Source: Collinsella sp.
GTDB taxonomy: Bacteria > Actinomycetota > Coriobacteriia > Coriobacteriales > Coriobacteriaceae
Reading direction: 5' to 3'
NCBI GenBank assembly: GCA_019414205.1
Contig: DXML01000012.1
Coordinates: forward strand, 198,360-262,359
Length of the DNA stretch: 64,000 bases
The notes beneath the pieces were generated by a model that worked only from the letters and a program-made list of their open reading frames with translations, did no database searches and had not been told where the DNA came from. How positions within the stretch are numbered: position 1 is the stretch's first letter; the number at the start of each line of letters is the position of its first letter. This document shows positions 8,697-17,037 of this stretch, piece by piece. Made by a program: the position numbers and the translations under genes.

Positions 8697-10649
8697 CTAC
8701 AGGTTCTTGACACCCATCGCGCGCATGGCGTTCAGGATAGCGATGATTGCCACGCCCACGTCGCCAAAGACGGCAAGCCACATATTGGCGATGCCGAGCG
8801 CCGCGAGCACCAGAATCAACAGCTTAATCCCCAGTGCAAAGATGATGTTCTGCCAGACAATCGCCATGGTCTTGCGCGCCACTCGGATGGCACGGGAAAT
8901 GTTGGACGGCTTGTCGTCCATGAGCACCACGTCGGCGGCCTCAATCGCGGCGTCGGACCCCATGGCGCCCATGGCAATGCCCACATCGGCACGGGTGAGC
9001 ACGGGTGCATCGTTGATGCCGTCGCCCACAAAGGCGAGCTTACCTTTACCCGACTCGGCCGCCAGCAATGCCTCGACACGCTCGACCTTGTCGCCCGGCA
9101 ACAGCTGCGCGTGGAACTCGTCGAGCCCCAACTGTTCGGCAACGGACGCAGCCACTTCATCGCGGTCGCCTGTGAGCATGACGGTACGGTTGATGCCAGC
9201 GGCGTGCAGGTCGCGGATCGTCTGCTCGGCATCGGTCTTAACGGTGTCGGCAATCACGATGTGGCCGGCATACACGCCGTCCACGAGCACGTGGAGGATC
9301 GTGCCGACAACCTCACAGTCCGGCGCCTCAACGCCGGCCGTGGCGAGCATCTTGGCGTTGCCGACGACGACATGCTTGCCGTCGATGGTCGCCGTCACGC
9401 CGTGGCCCGCGTTATTAGCGGAATCCGTCACGCGCGTGGGGTCGAGCTCGCCCTGGTAGGCGGCGCGCACCGACTGCGCGATAGGGTGATCGGAGAACGA
9501 CTCGGCAAGGGCGGCGACTTCGAGCAACGTCTGCTCGGTATAGCCGGCTTCGGGGTGCACCGCGACGACCGAGAACGTGCCGTTGGTGAGCGTGCCGGTC
9601 TTGTCAAAGACGACGGTGTCCACATCGGCGAGCGTCTCGAGGTAGTTGGAGCCCTTGATGAGGACGCCCAGCTTGGATGCGCCGCCGATGCCGCCAAAGA
9701 AGCTCAGCGGCACGCTGATCACGAGCGCGCACGGGCAGCTGACGACCAGGAAGGTCAGACCGCGCAGAATCCAGTCGGACCAGGCACCGGTGACCAAGCC
9801 ACCGCCGAGCGCGAGCACCGCGGCAGCGCCGGTGACGGCGGGGGTGTAGACGCGGGCAAAGCGCGTGATGAAGTTCTCGGTGCGCGCCTTCTTTTCGCTG
9901 GCATTCTCCACGAGCTCCAGAACACGCGCGACGGTGGACTCGCCAAAGGGCTTGGTGGTGCGCACATGGATGAGGCCCGTCATGTTGATGCAGCCGCTGA
10001 TGATATCGTCTCCGGTTTTGGCCGGGCGGGGAACTGACTCGCCCGTGAGTGCGGCGGTGTCGAGCTGGGTTTCGCCCTCGACGATTACGCCGTCAATGGG
10101 CACGCGCTCGCCGGGCTTGACCACGATCACGGTGCCGACGGCGATGTCATCGGGAAAGACCTGTTCGAGTGTGCCGTCGGCTTGCTCGACGTTAGCGTAG
10201 TCGGGCGCGATGTCCATCATGGCACTGATCGACTTGCGGCTCTTGCCCACGGCATATGCCTGGAACAACTCGCCGACCTGGTAGAACAGCATGACGGCGG
10301 CGCCTTCGGCCATGTGCGGGTCGGTATCGGGGAAGAGCACCATGGCAAACGCGCCGATGGTCGCGACTGCCATAAGGAAACTCTCGTCGAAGGCCTTGCC
10401 GCGGCGGATGTTATTGAATGCCTTTTGCAGTACGTCGTAGCCGGCAATCAAAAACGGCACGAGGAACAGCGCGAAGCTGGCGTAGATGTTGCCGGACTCC
10501 CCAAATGCGATAGTGAGGGCGCCGAGCTCGTCGAGGGCGTACACCACGGCAAAAATGCCCAGTGCTACCAGGATGCGGTTGCGCTTATGCTCAAGGGACT
10601 CTTTCTTCTTGCGCTTCTTCTTTTTCTTTTTGGGATCGGCGGCTGCCAT
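8697..10649 (-). CDS. Heavy-metal P1B-type ATPase, Zn/Cd/Pb exporter (CadA/ZntA type)
   Basis: 650 residues. The N-terminus is a very basic tail (PKKKKKKRKKKE at about 6-17) instead of a fused HMA domain. Eight membrane helices follow. The metal-site helix reads VVSCPCALVISVPLSFFGG (CPC), the phosphorylation site is FDKTGTLTNG, the HP locus is DHPIAQSV, the ATP-binding loop has GHGVTA and GDGIND. Together these fit the Zn/Cd/Pb subgroup, which exports divalent metal from the cytoplasm. The metal-binding HMA domain is encoded separately just upstream. An SmtB-like operator overlaps the promoter at 10672-10691, so induction by zinc or cadmium through the ArsR-type sensor is likely. Confidence 0.92.
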   Translation of the reverse strand: MAAADPKKKKKKRKKKESLEHKRNRILVALGIFAVVYALDELGALTIAFGESGNIYASFALFLVPFLIAGYDVLQKAFNNIRRGKAFDESFLMAVATIGAFAMVLFPDTDPHMAEGAAVMLFYQVGELFQAYAVGKSRKSISAMMDIAPDYANVEQADGTLEQVFPDDIAVGTVIVVKPGERVPIDGVIVEGETQLDTAALTGESVPRPAKTGDDIISGCINMTGLIHVRTTKPFGESTVARVLELVENASEKKARTENFITRFARVYTPAVTGAAAVLALGGGLVTGAWSDWILRGLTFLVVSCPCALVISVPLSFFGGIGGASKLGVLIKGSNYLETLADVDTVVFDKTGTLTNGTFSVVAVHPEAGYTEQTLLEVAALAESFSDHPIAQSVRAAYQGELDPTRVTDSANNAGHGVTATIDGKHVVVGNAKMLATAGVEAPDCEVVGTILHVLVDGVYAGHIVIADTVKTDAEQTIRDLHAAGINRTVMLTGDRDEVAASVAEQLGLDEFHAQLLPGDKVERVEALLAAESGKGKLAFVGDGINDAPVLTRADVGIAMGAMGSDAAIEAADVVLMDDKPSNISRAIRVARKTMAIVWQNIIFALGIKLLILVLAALGIANMWLAVFGDVGVAIIAILNAMRAMGVKNL

Positions 10650-10671
10650 GATTCAAACCTCCCATTTGAGT

Positions 10672-10691
10672 GTATGAACACTCGCTCATAT
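10672..10691. promoter_or_regulatory. SmtB/ArsR-type operator upstream of the metal ATPase
   Basis: TATGAACACTCGCTCATA is an imperfect inverted repeat matching the two sites at the sensor promoter in nearly every position. It lies 23 bases before the ATPase start. Confidence 0.7.
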
Positions 10692-10748
10692 AATTTCGCG
10701 AGCAAAGGCCGCGGCAAGCGCGGCCTTGCAGGTCAACGTATGCGCGGG

Positions 10749-10967
10749 TTAGAGAATGATCTCGCAGTCCGGCTCGGCGTCGGCGGTGAACTCAACGACG
10801 CGGTCCAGGACCTCGTCGAACTCGGCGTCGTCCGCCTCGAGCGTCAGCTTCTGGGTCATAAAGTTGACCGAAACGGACTTGACGCCATCGAGCTTAGCCA
10901 GCTCGTCCTGAAGTTCACGCGCGCAGTTGGCGCAATCGATCTCGTCGAGCTTGAACTGCTTTTTCAT
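10749..10967 (-). CDS. Free-standing HMA-domain metal-binding protein
   Basis: 72 residues forming one ferredoxin-like HMA domain. The metal loop is DCANCA (CxxC) at about residues 10-15, and the C-terminus carries an acidic cluster and Cys (AEPDCEIIL), a trait of Zn/Cd-type HMA domains rather than copper chaperones. It lies between the sensor gene and the ATPase gene, whose product lacks its own HMA domain. It may deliver metal to the ATPase or act as a detached regulatory domain. AAGGAACC provides the ribosome site. Confidence 0.87.
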   Translation of the reverse strand: MKKQFKLDEIDCANCARELQDELAKLDGVKSVSVNFMTQKLTLEADDAEFDEVLDRVVEFTADAEPDCEIIL

Positions 10968-11030
10968 GGTGGGTTCCTTTCCCTGTGTTAGCGGTCTGGG
11001 TGCCGGCCGCGCTGATACCGTGGTTGATTG

Positions 11031-11396
11031 CTATTCGCAGATATGGCTCATGCCCTGGTTAAGCATGGTGTAGACGTGATCGTCGGCGAGCGAGTAGAGG
11101 ATATTGCGGCCGTCGCGGCGGAACTTGACCAGGTGCGACTGCTTGAGCGTGCGCAGCTGGTGCGACACCGCGGACTGCGAGGTCGCGGTTGCCTCGGCGA
11201 TGTCAGCCACGCAGAGCTCCCGGCCCATGAGGGCGTAGAGGATCTTGATGCGCGTGGTGTCGCTGAAGACCTTGAACAGGTCGGCAAGGTCGTAGAGAAG
11301 CTCCTCGTCGGGAAGGTCCTCGGGCGAGCAGGTGGTGGTGATCACGGGCTCGGTGGCCTCGATGTCGGGCTTTGTTTCATCTGCGTGGTCGCTCAT
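11031..11396 (-). CDS. ArsR/SmtB-family zinc/cadmium-sensing repressor
   Basis: 121 residues, winged helix. The recognition region is LCVADIAEATATSQSAVSHQLRTLKQSHLV. The last helix reads DDHVYTMLNQGMSHICE, an exact match to the alpha-5 metal site DxH(x10)HxxE of SmtB/CzrA zinc sensors. Only one Cys is in the alpha-3 helix (ELCVAD), with another in the N-terminal arm (TTTCSP), so an additional CadC-like alpha-3N site is possible but incomplete. Metal binding should release it from the operators at 11411-11465 and 10672-10691. It heads a leftward cluster: sensor, HMA protein, ATPase. Confidence 0.9.
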   Translation of the reverse strand: MSDHADETKPDIEATEPVITTTCSPEDLPDEELLYDLADLFKVFSDTTRIKILYALMGRELCVADIAEATATSQSAVSHQLRTLKQSHLVKFRRDGRNILYSLADDHVYTMLNQGMSHICE

Positions 11397-11410
11397 TGCA
11401 ATATCCTTTC

Positions 11411-11465
11411 ATATGAACATGCGCTCATATAACTTACTTCCGAGTATATGAGCGCATGTTCATAT
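11411..11465. promoter_or_regulatory. Double SmtB-type operator at the sensor promoter
   Basis: ATATGAACATGCGCTCATAT at 11411-11430 is repeated as its exact reverse complement at 11446-11465, 15 bases apart. Each 20-base copy is itself an imperfect palindrome of the TGAACA...TTCA type bound by ArsR-family sensors. The arrangement suits cooperative autorepression. Confidence 0.75.
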
Positions 11466-11573
11466 GTCAATGACGTACAGGTAATTCGTCGCATAAAATG
11501 ATGGGGAATAGTGGACGAGATTCCGGACTGAGCGGTTTTGATAGCCGATGCCGGGGTGGGTGCCCCCGCGCCG

Positions 11574-11784
11574 TGCAAAAATTGGAGTATTCTGCAACTA
11601 TAGGGGGTCCGTTAATCTATTCCAGGCCAAATAAAGCCGCTCAAGAGTTATCCAAGGGCGGTAAACAGACAAGGTCTTCCTCAAATGTTGCCTAACGTTC
11701 CCGTTCGATAGCGTTTTTGTTTTTCATTTGGATTAACTTGTGGGTGCTGGAGGGCCGACCCTGCTGAATACTCGCAATTTTGCA
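11574..11784. repeat. Inverted repeat spanning a gene-free stretch
   Basis: TGCAAAAATTGGAGTATTCTGCA at 11574-11596 recurs inverted with four changes at 11762-11784. Both copies are followed (reading outward from the 5' side of each) by GGGG/GGGTC. The 165 bases between hold no convincing gene. Bases 11468-11815 otherwise show no promoter or coding signal I trust. Confidence 0.5.
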
Positions 11785-11815
11785 CATCGCTAGGGTACCC
11801 ACCTTGTTAGCCGGT

Positions 11816-12994
11816 CTAGCTTCCGGCCCCGAAGATTCTGCCCTCGGGCGCGAGGCTGCTTATTTGGGCAAATGATGGGCTGTCGGATTCGACAGTCTGC
11901 ATGTCATCGATTGCCGGAACTTCATTTATTGTCGGGTCATCCAGCGTGATGCCTTCGAGTGTTGCTTTTTCGAGGTCGATTCGTTGACGATCTTCGGAAT
12001 CCTGGCGAAGCTGCTTCTGAATTCTCTTTTTCTCTTCTATAAACCTTCTGAGCACAAACTGTCTCAGGTCCTCTTGCATGATTTGAAAGTCTTTTGGCAG
12101 ACGCGAGGGGCGTATGCCCTCTTTCCGTTGGATCGCCTCCATGACCCTAACGAAAGCGCTGGCATGCATAAAGGAATAACGACTGACGGTGATGATTCCG
12201 TATCCCATGGACGCAAGCGCATTCTTGCGCTCCTCATCGATGGCGCGGTCTTCTTCCGCGTCATGATAAAACCCGTTGTATTCAATGTCTGTGCGAGATT
12301 TCTTTAGATACGCATCCATAAAGAACTTTTTGCGTCTCGTGAGATTCTTTGCGGCAGCGGTGACCTGCACCTCGCAATCGGTCTCAATTCCCTTAATACC
12401 AAGCCCTCCTTCGCTTTTAGGCAGCGTTAGCATCATGACAAAGGCCGTTTCCATAGGAGACCGGCATCCGTCGCGCACACATTGAATCGCCTTTCGGGCA
12501 AGGGCCAGACCGTCGCATCTGGTAATGGAATTAAAGAACTGTTTTAACCTTTCGGTCGAGGTGAGCGCGAAACGCTCGTTATACGAGGTGGAAGAGCCGG
12601 TTCCAAGGGAGTAAGCGCCGCACAATTCAAAGTAGTACTCCACCAGTTCGCGAAAAGGGAGATAGGTGGCGGCCTGAAGTGCGCAAAGCTCAACGCCAAC
12701 AATGAAGATGCCATCTTTGAGCTCTATAAAGCGTGAGCTCGAGAATCGTTTTGACGAAACGTGGCATTGACAGTTCATTGCATAGCGCGCATTCCTGCGA
12801 TCAAACACCATTACTTCGAGGCAATCATTTGCGTCAAGGGAAACATCGTGTTTGGTGAGCCATTCTGCGGCTGCGTCAAGGAGCGTTCCGGTGGGACATG
12901 ATCCGTAAATCGCGGCAGGGTTACAGGGCTCGGTGTCTTTCGTAGACGCCGAATGCGCGGCCTGGTAGACCGCTTTTGCAGTGGTATGTGACAT
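11816..12994 (-). CDS. Uncharacterised PD-(D/E)XK nuclease-like protein
   Basis: 392 residues, not recognised as a named family. The second half has an arrangement seen in DUF559/Vsr-like nucleases: SPMETAFVMML (Glu), FMDAYLKK (Asp), DIEYNGFYHD (D/E-x-x position with Asn instead of Lys), then EERKNALASMGYGIITVSRYSF. The first half includes FELCGAYSLG. The same order of motifs is found in the gene at 21223, so the two are divergent paralogues. The 60 C-terminal residues are charged and low in complexity. No Shine-Dalgarno is visible before the ATG, but TATACC/TATATA lies close upstream, so a leaderless transcript is possible. Function unknown. Confidence 0.65.
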   Translation of the reverse strand: MSHTTAKAVYQAAHSASTKDTEPCNPAAIYGSCPTGTLLDAAAEWLTKHDVSLDANDCLEVMVFDRRNARYAMNCQCHVSSKRFSSSRFIELKDGIFIVGVELCALQAATYLPFRELVEYYFELCGAYSLGTGSSTSYNERFALTSTERLKQFFNSITRCDGLALARKAIQCVRDGCRSPMETAFVMMLTLPKSEGGLGIKGIETDCEVQVTAAAKNLTRRKKFFMDAYLKKSRTDIEYNGFYHDAEEDRAIDEERKNALASMGYGIITVSRYSFMHASAFVRVMEAIQRKEGIRPSRLPKDFQIMQEDLRQFVLRRFIEEKKRIQKQLRQDSEDRQRIDLEKATLEGITLDDPTINEVPAIDDMQTVESDSPSFAQISSLAPEGRIFGAGS

Positions 12995-13354
12995 ACGATA
13001 CTCATGGTATATATCGTGTCAGCTAATGCCGTGCTGATGGCGCTGAGTGGGAAAGTCGTTTTAGGGGCCTAACCAAATGCTGTCCAAAAGCTTGACGCAA
13101 TTATGGGTTGGCATGCCTAAAATCAATGTTATCGCAGCTTAGCTATAGCATATAAAAACTCAATTGCTGCACATTTGATATCGATGCATCACCATCCGAC
13201 AACGAATTACGTGTCGGGAATTGGCCGAAATCGTTCAAAATGAGGGTTCAGAATTTGTGATGGCAGATCTATCTGTGGAACATAGGGCGGCCCCGCTGCG
13301 GTGTTTCCCGCTGCGAGGCCGCTCGTGAGCAAGTAGTGTTTGTCGCAGGCGTTG
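12995..13354. other. Gene-free interval with one strong hairpin
   Basis: No frame of coding quality is visible. At 13287-13322, GCGGCCCCGCTGCGG pairs almost fully with CCGCTGCGAGGCCGC; it lies just past the 3' end of the leftward exonuclease gene and may end its transcript, although no T-run follows. The rest is A+T-rich and probably holds the promoter of the leftward 11816 gene. Confidence 0.5.
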
Positions 13355-14275
13355 CTATTTCGCAAACAGGTTCTTGAGGTTGAACTCGGCCTGTACCGTG
13401 CGGAGCATGAGGTCGGTGTCGTCCAGACCCAGATGCTGCTCGTTGGCGTCGGGCGCGAGGGTGCCGCGACGGCGTGCCCAGTTCTCGAGCGCGGCGGGGG
13501 CGGACTCGCGGGGGAGCGAGCGCACGTCGGCGTCCAGGCTGCGGCAGATCTGGCGCGAGTCGATGACGATGATCTTACCCGCGCGGCGTGCCTCGGCGTA
13601 ACCGTCCAGGTGAATCTTGAACCAGCTGTCCTCAAAGGCGGCGTTATGCGCCATGTACGGGTACTTCTTCATAAGCTTGAGCAGCTGCTTTTGCAGCTCC
13701 TTGTTGTCGCGGAAGGGCGTTTTGCCGTCGATGTCGTCCCAGGTAATGTGGTGGATATTCGACAGCGGCACATCTTCGCCGCGGTAGATGTCGGGTAGGC
13801 CGCAGTAGTGTGCCTCGGCGTCATGCGGGACGGCGTCGCTGGTGAGCTCCATGATCTCCCAGCCAACGTTGATGATATAGCCGCGCTCGGGTGCACGGCC
13901 GGTGGTCTCGATGTCGATACCGAGCACGGTGCCCTGGATGGGCTTGCGGGCGTAGGCCACGCCGAGCGCGTCGCGGTCGCCGCGGATTTCGCGCATGACC
14001 GATGCGGCGGTACGCTTTTGCATCTTACCGATGGCCGCGCAGGTGTCGGCATCGGACAGACCACGCGAAAGCGTCGCGGGCGTCACGTTGCGCAGACGCG
14101 CCTCGCCAATCTGGTCGCACAGGTCGCGGTTGCGGTCGGCCAGGTCGCGCACGGTGGCAAAGTCGAAGCCGGGGTCGCCCTCGGCGGTAAAGTACTCGGT
14201 CTCGAGCACCTTGAGGGCCTCCTCGCCCTTCTGGCGCTCGGACTCCATGGCGCCGTGGTCGCCGTAGATAAACAT
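13355..14275 (-). CDS. DEDD-family 3'-5' exonuclease (PolC/epsilon-like); natural start interrupted
   Basis: 306 residues from ATG 14275. An N-terminal region of about 110 residues of unknown role precedes the exonuclease fold: LGIDIETTG (ExoI, D and E), AHNAAFEDSWF (ExoII, D) and HLGLDDTD (ExoIII, H and D), a complete DEDDh-type set. It probably acts on DNA or RNA 3' ends. The better start is ATG 14323, with AAGGAG six bases upstream, but that reading hits TAA at codon 5 (ATG AAC GTA TCG TAA) and then continues open in the same frame into this gene. The product may be made only by reinitiation at 14275, which has no good ribosome site, or the gene may be silent. Confidence 0.8.
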   Translation of the reverse strand: MFIYGDHGAMESERQKGEEALKVLETEYFTAEGDPGFDFATVRDLADRNRDLCDQIGEARLRNVTPATLSRGLSDADTCAAIGKMQKRTAASVMREIRGDRDALGVAYARKPIQGTVLGIDIETTGRAPERGYIINVGWEIMELTSDAVPHDAEAHYCGLPDIYRGEDVPLSNIHHITWDDIDGKTPFRDNKELQKQLLKLMKKYPYMAHNAAFEDSWFKIHLDGYAEARRAGKIIVIDSRQICRSLDADVRSLPRESAPAALENWARRRGTLAPDANEQHLGLDDTDLMLRTVQAEFNLKNLFAK

Positions 14276-14384
14276 GGGGATAAACGGCTGGCGCTCGTAT
14301 TCGAGTGCTTACGATACGTTCATATGCTACTCCTTGGGCGGGCCGCGTTGTGCGGCTCGAGGTTACTGAGTTATGGCGAGATGA

Positions 14385-14442
14385 TAGTTTACCATAGGCA
14401 ACTATTGGCACCGCGCCCGGGACAACTACAATACCCTAGTTG
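14385..14442. promoter_or_regulatory. Two 20-base palindromes before the exporter gene
   Basis: TAGTTTACCATAGGCAACTA at 14385-14404 and CAACTA...TAGTTG at 14423-14442 share the half-site TAGTT(G/T). They lie 50-110 bases before the exporter start and look like sites for a dimeric metalloregulator of the DtxR/MntR type. The link to the regulator at 8096 is inference. Confidence 0.4.
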
Positions 14443-14494
14443 ACCGCTAGGACTTTTACAATGCTGCCGAAAGACACGAAAGGTTCCATCCGTC

Positions 14495-15583
14495 ATGGAT
14501 TTACTGATTGATATTCTGCTCGACGCCGGCAAGGACACGCTGTCGCTGGTGCCGTTTTTGTTGGTGACGTATCTTGCTCTCGAGACACTTGAGCACGTTG
14601 CGGGCGACCGCGTTAACGGCGTCATCAAGCGCGCCGGTGCCGCGGGCCCCGTGGTTGGCTCGTTGCTGGGCATGGTGCCGCAGTGCGGCTTTTCGGCAAT
14701 GGCGGCCACACTGTACGCCGGTCGTGTCGTGACCTTGGGCACGTTGGTGGCGGTGTTCCTTTCGACCTCCGATGAGATGCTGCCGCTGTTGCTCGCCGAG
14801 CAGGTGCCCGTGCAGACCATGGCGATGCTTTTGGCTTCGAAAGCGCTGATCGCACTGGTCACGGGTTTTATCGTAGATGCCGCCATTCGCGGTCTGCGTC
14901 GCAACGCCCGCGCGCATGCGGCGATTCGTCGTACCGTGTTGGGGACCACTGTCAATCCGGCGTACGTTAACTGCGCACATGACGACCACAGCGGCGGTGA
15001 CATCATCGACGAGGTGGCCGAGGCGGGCGTGAGCGCCGACCACATCCACGAGCTGTGCGAGCGCGACCATTGCGGTTGTGATGAAGACGAGGACGAGCAC
15101 GAACACGGACATGGCCACGATCACGGTCATGAGGGCGAATATGAACACCATGATGGTCACGGTCACTCCCATTCCCACGAAGGGACGCCTGTCCTGTCGA
15201 TTATCCGCAGCGCCATCTCCCACACCGTGCAGGTATCGGTATTCATTTTCCTGGTGACGCTGATTCTGGTTGCCGTGCTCGAGACGTTCGGCGAGTCCGC
15301 AATCGAGCAGTTCCTGCGCGGCAACGAGACGCTTGCGGTCCTGGGCTCGGCACTCGTCGGCCTGATCCCCAACTGCTCGGCCAGCGTCGTCATCACGCAA
15401 CTGTACCTGGAAGGCGCGCTGCAGCTGGCCCCGATGCTCGCCGGCACGCTCATTTCCGCCGGCGTGGGTTATCTGGTGCTGTTCCGCACCAACCGCAGCG
15501 CCCGCGAAAATGCCGTGTTCCTGATTATGATGTACGTCATCGGCGCGGGCTGGGGTCTCATCCTTTCCGCCTTTGGCCTCTAA
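14495..15583 (+). CDS. Putative 10TM heavy-metal/manganese exporter (ArsP_2/DUF2899 type)
   Basis: 362 residues. Two halves each contain several hydrophobic helices and a matching loop: MVPQCGFSAMAATLYAG (about 61-77) and LIPNCSASVVITQLYLEG (about 290-307), the internal duplication of this permease family. Between them is a cytoplasmic or external loop of about 85 residues rich in His, Asp and Glu (HEHGHGHDHGHEGEYEHHDGHGHSHSHEG), fit for binding divalent metal. Homologues are described as putative manganese or arsenic exporters; the His-rich loop favours Mn, Zn or Co over arsenic. CGAAAGGTTCC precedes the start. Palindromes upstream suggest metal control. Family likely, substrate uncertain. 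Confidence 0.75.
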   Translation: MDLLIDILLDAGKDTLSLVPFLLVTYLALETLEHVAGDRVNGVIKRAGAAGPVVGSLLGMVPQCGFSAMAATLYAGRVVTLGTLVAVFLSTSDEMLPLLLAEQVPVQTMAMLLASKALIALVTGFIVDAAIRGLRRNARAHAAIRRTVLGTTVNPAYVNCAHDDHSGGDIIDEVAEAGVSADHIHELCERDHCGCDEDEDEHEHGHGHDHGHEGEYEHHDGHGHSHSHEGTPVLSIIRSAISHTVQVSVFIFLVTLILVAVLETFGESAIEQFLRGNETLAVLGSALVGLIPNCSASVVITQLYLEGALQLAPMLAGTLISAGVGYLVLFRTNRSARENAVFLIMMYVIGAGWGLILSAFGL

Positions 15584-15584
15584 G

Positions 15585-15712
15585 TAGATGTTTGGGATAG
15601 GCCGTAAAAACTGGGGTATACCGTAAAATCTACCGCCATGACTTGGGCGTTGGATGCGCGTCAATCGCCAAAACAAAAAGGTAGATTTCCGGACATGTCC
15701 CAAAAATCTACC
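15585..15712. repeat. Two adjacent hairpins sharing the GTAGAT/ATCTAC arm
   Basis: GTAGATGTTT pairs with AAAATCTAC at 15625-15633, and GGTAGATTT (15680-15688) pairs with AAATCTACC (15704-15712) around CCGGACATGTCCCAA. They lie between convergent genes and may serve as terminators. The second loop carries the GGACA/TGTCCC core found in other hairpins here. Confidence 0.55.
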
Positions 15713-15716
15713 TTGG

Positions 15717-16199
15717 TTAGCGCAGCAGCTCGGTGAGGTTGCGTTTAAAGCGGGCGCGGTCTTCGCTGGTAAATGCCGCCGGCCCGCGAGTGCGTCCGCC
15801 GGCGCGGCGCACCTTCTTTTCCTCGTGGCGAATAAACAGCTGCATGTCGATGGTTGCTTTGTCGTAGACGCGCCCGCGCACACCGATAGCGGCGGCATCG
15901 CGCCCGAGCACCATGCTCGCCAAGCCAATGTCCTGCGTCACGACCACGTCGCCCGCCTGCAGGCGTTCGACAATGGCAAAGTCGGCGCTGTCGGCGCCCA
16001 CGCTCACGTCGAGCGTCGTGACCCAAAAGCCGCGTCGCGCGTGCTCGGCATCGCGCGGGTCATCGCGGCGAATGTGCCGTTCCAGGTTTTGTGTGCTGTT
16101 GCCGGCGATAACAACGGCGACGCCCGCCCGCCGCGCGCAGTCAATCGACTCGCGCGTGACCGGGCAGGCGTCTGCATCGATAAAGAGCGTTCGCGGCAT
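15717..16199 (-). CDS. YaiI/YqxD family protein (UPF0178, DUF188)
   Basis: 160 residues, usual length. The N-terminus FIDADACPVTRESIDCARR carries the conserved Asp cluster and Cys, and TLDVSVGADSADFAIVERLQAGDVVVTQDIGLASMVLGR is the family core, related to PIN/NYN-like nucleases. C-terminal RGPAAFTSEDRARF is also characteristic. Function is not established; a nuclease role is suggested by fold. The start abuts the stop of the DUF308 gene, so both are in one leftward unit. Confidence 0.9.
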   Translation of the reverse strand: MPRTLFIDADACPVTRESIDCARRAGVAVVIAGNSTQNLERHIRRDDPRDAEHARRGFWVTTLDVSVGADSADFAIVERLQAGDVVVTQDIGLASMVLGRDAAAIGVRGRVYDKATIDMQLFIRHEEKKVRRAGGRTRGPAAFTSEDRARFKRNLTELLR

Positions 16200-16802
16200 C
16201 TAGTGCACCAGTTTGCCAAATTGAATAGCGCGAACAATCAGCGTTACGCCAAACACCAGCAGCGCGGCACCGCTAAAGATGACGAGCATCTTGGCCGACC
16301 ACAGCGGATAGATAAACACGAACATGCCGGCGATGATGGAGAGTGCGCCGCTCAGGATGGCGAGGGCACGGTTGGACGAAAGCTCGGACTCCAGAATGGA
16401 CATGACACCTTCGACAATCCAGCCAAAGCCGGCCACGATAACCACCATCGTGGTGAGCGTCGCGGTCGAGAAGGCCTGGTTGCGCAGGATTATGACGCCG
16501 CCCAAGATAATGAGTAGGTTGGAGATGATGCTCGTCACGCGCCAGCCGGTGGGCAGCAGCGGCTCAAAAATGGCAGTGAACAGTCTGATGGCAGCAGTGA
16601 TTACAAAGTAAAAACCCAGGACAGTCGTCAAAAAGACGAGGGACTTGGCAGGTGCAAAAAGCAGCGCGATACCAGCAATGAGTGCTAAGACGCCCGTGAT
16701 GGCGTAGATCCAGCGTACGGCCTTGACGGCTTTGCCCGCCATGCTTTTCTCGTCAAATCCAAACTGGCTCGATTTTTGGTCATCGTTCTTAAAGATGCCC
16801 AT
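16200..16802 (-). CDS. DUF308 (HdeD-like) membrane protein
   Basis: 200 residues from ATG 16802, selected because AAAGGAGA lies upstream; an extension to 16841 lacks a ribosome site. A short polar N-terminus is followed by six hydrophobic helices arranged as repeats of two, as in HdeD/DUF308 proteins (WIYAITGVLALIAGIALLFAP, ALAILSGALSIIAGMFVFIYP). Some relatives take part in acid resistance, but most have no known role. Translation is probably coupled to the downstream YaiI gene (zero gap). Confidence 0.85.
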   Translation of the reverse strand: MGIFKNDDQKSSQFGFDEKSMAGKAVKAVRWIYAITGVLALIAGIALLFAPAKSLVFLTTVLGFYFVITAAIRLFTAIFEPLLPTGWRVTSIISNLLIILGGVIILRNQAFSTATLTTMVVIVAGFGWIVEGVMSILESELSSNRALAILSGALSIIAGMFVFIYPLWSAKMLVIFSGAALLVFGVTLIVRAIQFGKLVH

Positions 16803-17037
16803 AATGTCTCCTTTCCGTGCGGCGTAAGCCTTGATCGTCACAACCAGTATCGCCTAAAGGCGCTGGCGTATAGGTCGGGGAGGGCGAAACGTAACCCAAA
16901 GGTCCCGAATTGTTCCCGTTGTTCCCCACGTCGCGATTTTCTATTCAACAGGTGTAGAACATTGCAGCCCTGTTCGTTATTGCCTACGTTTTAGGTTAGA
17001 TTTTCCTAAGGACAATTGGCTTGTATTGGGGGTCCCT

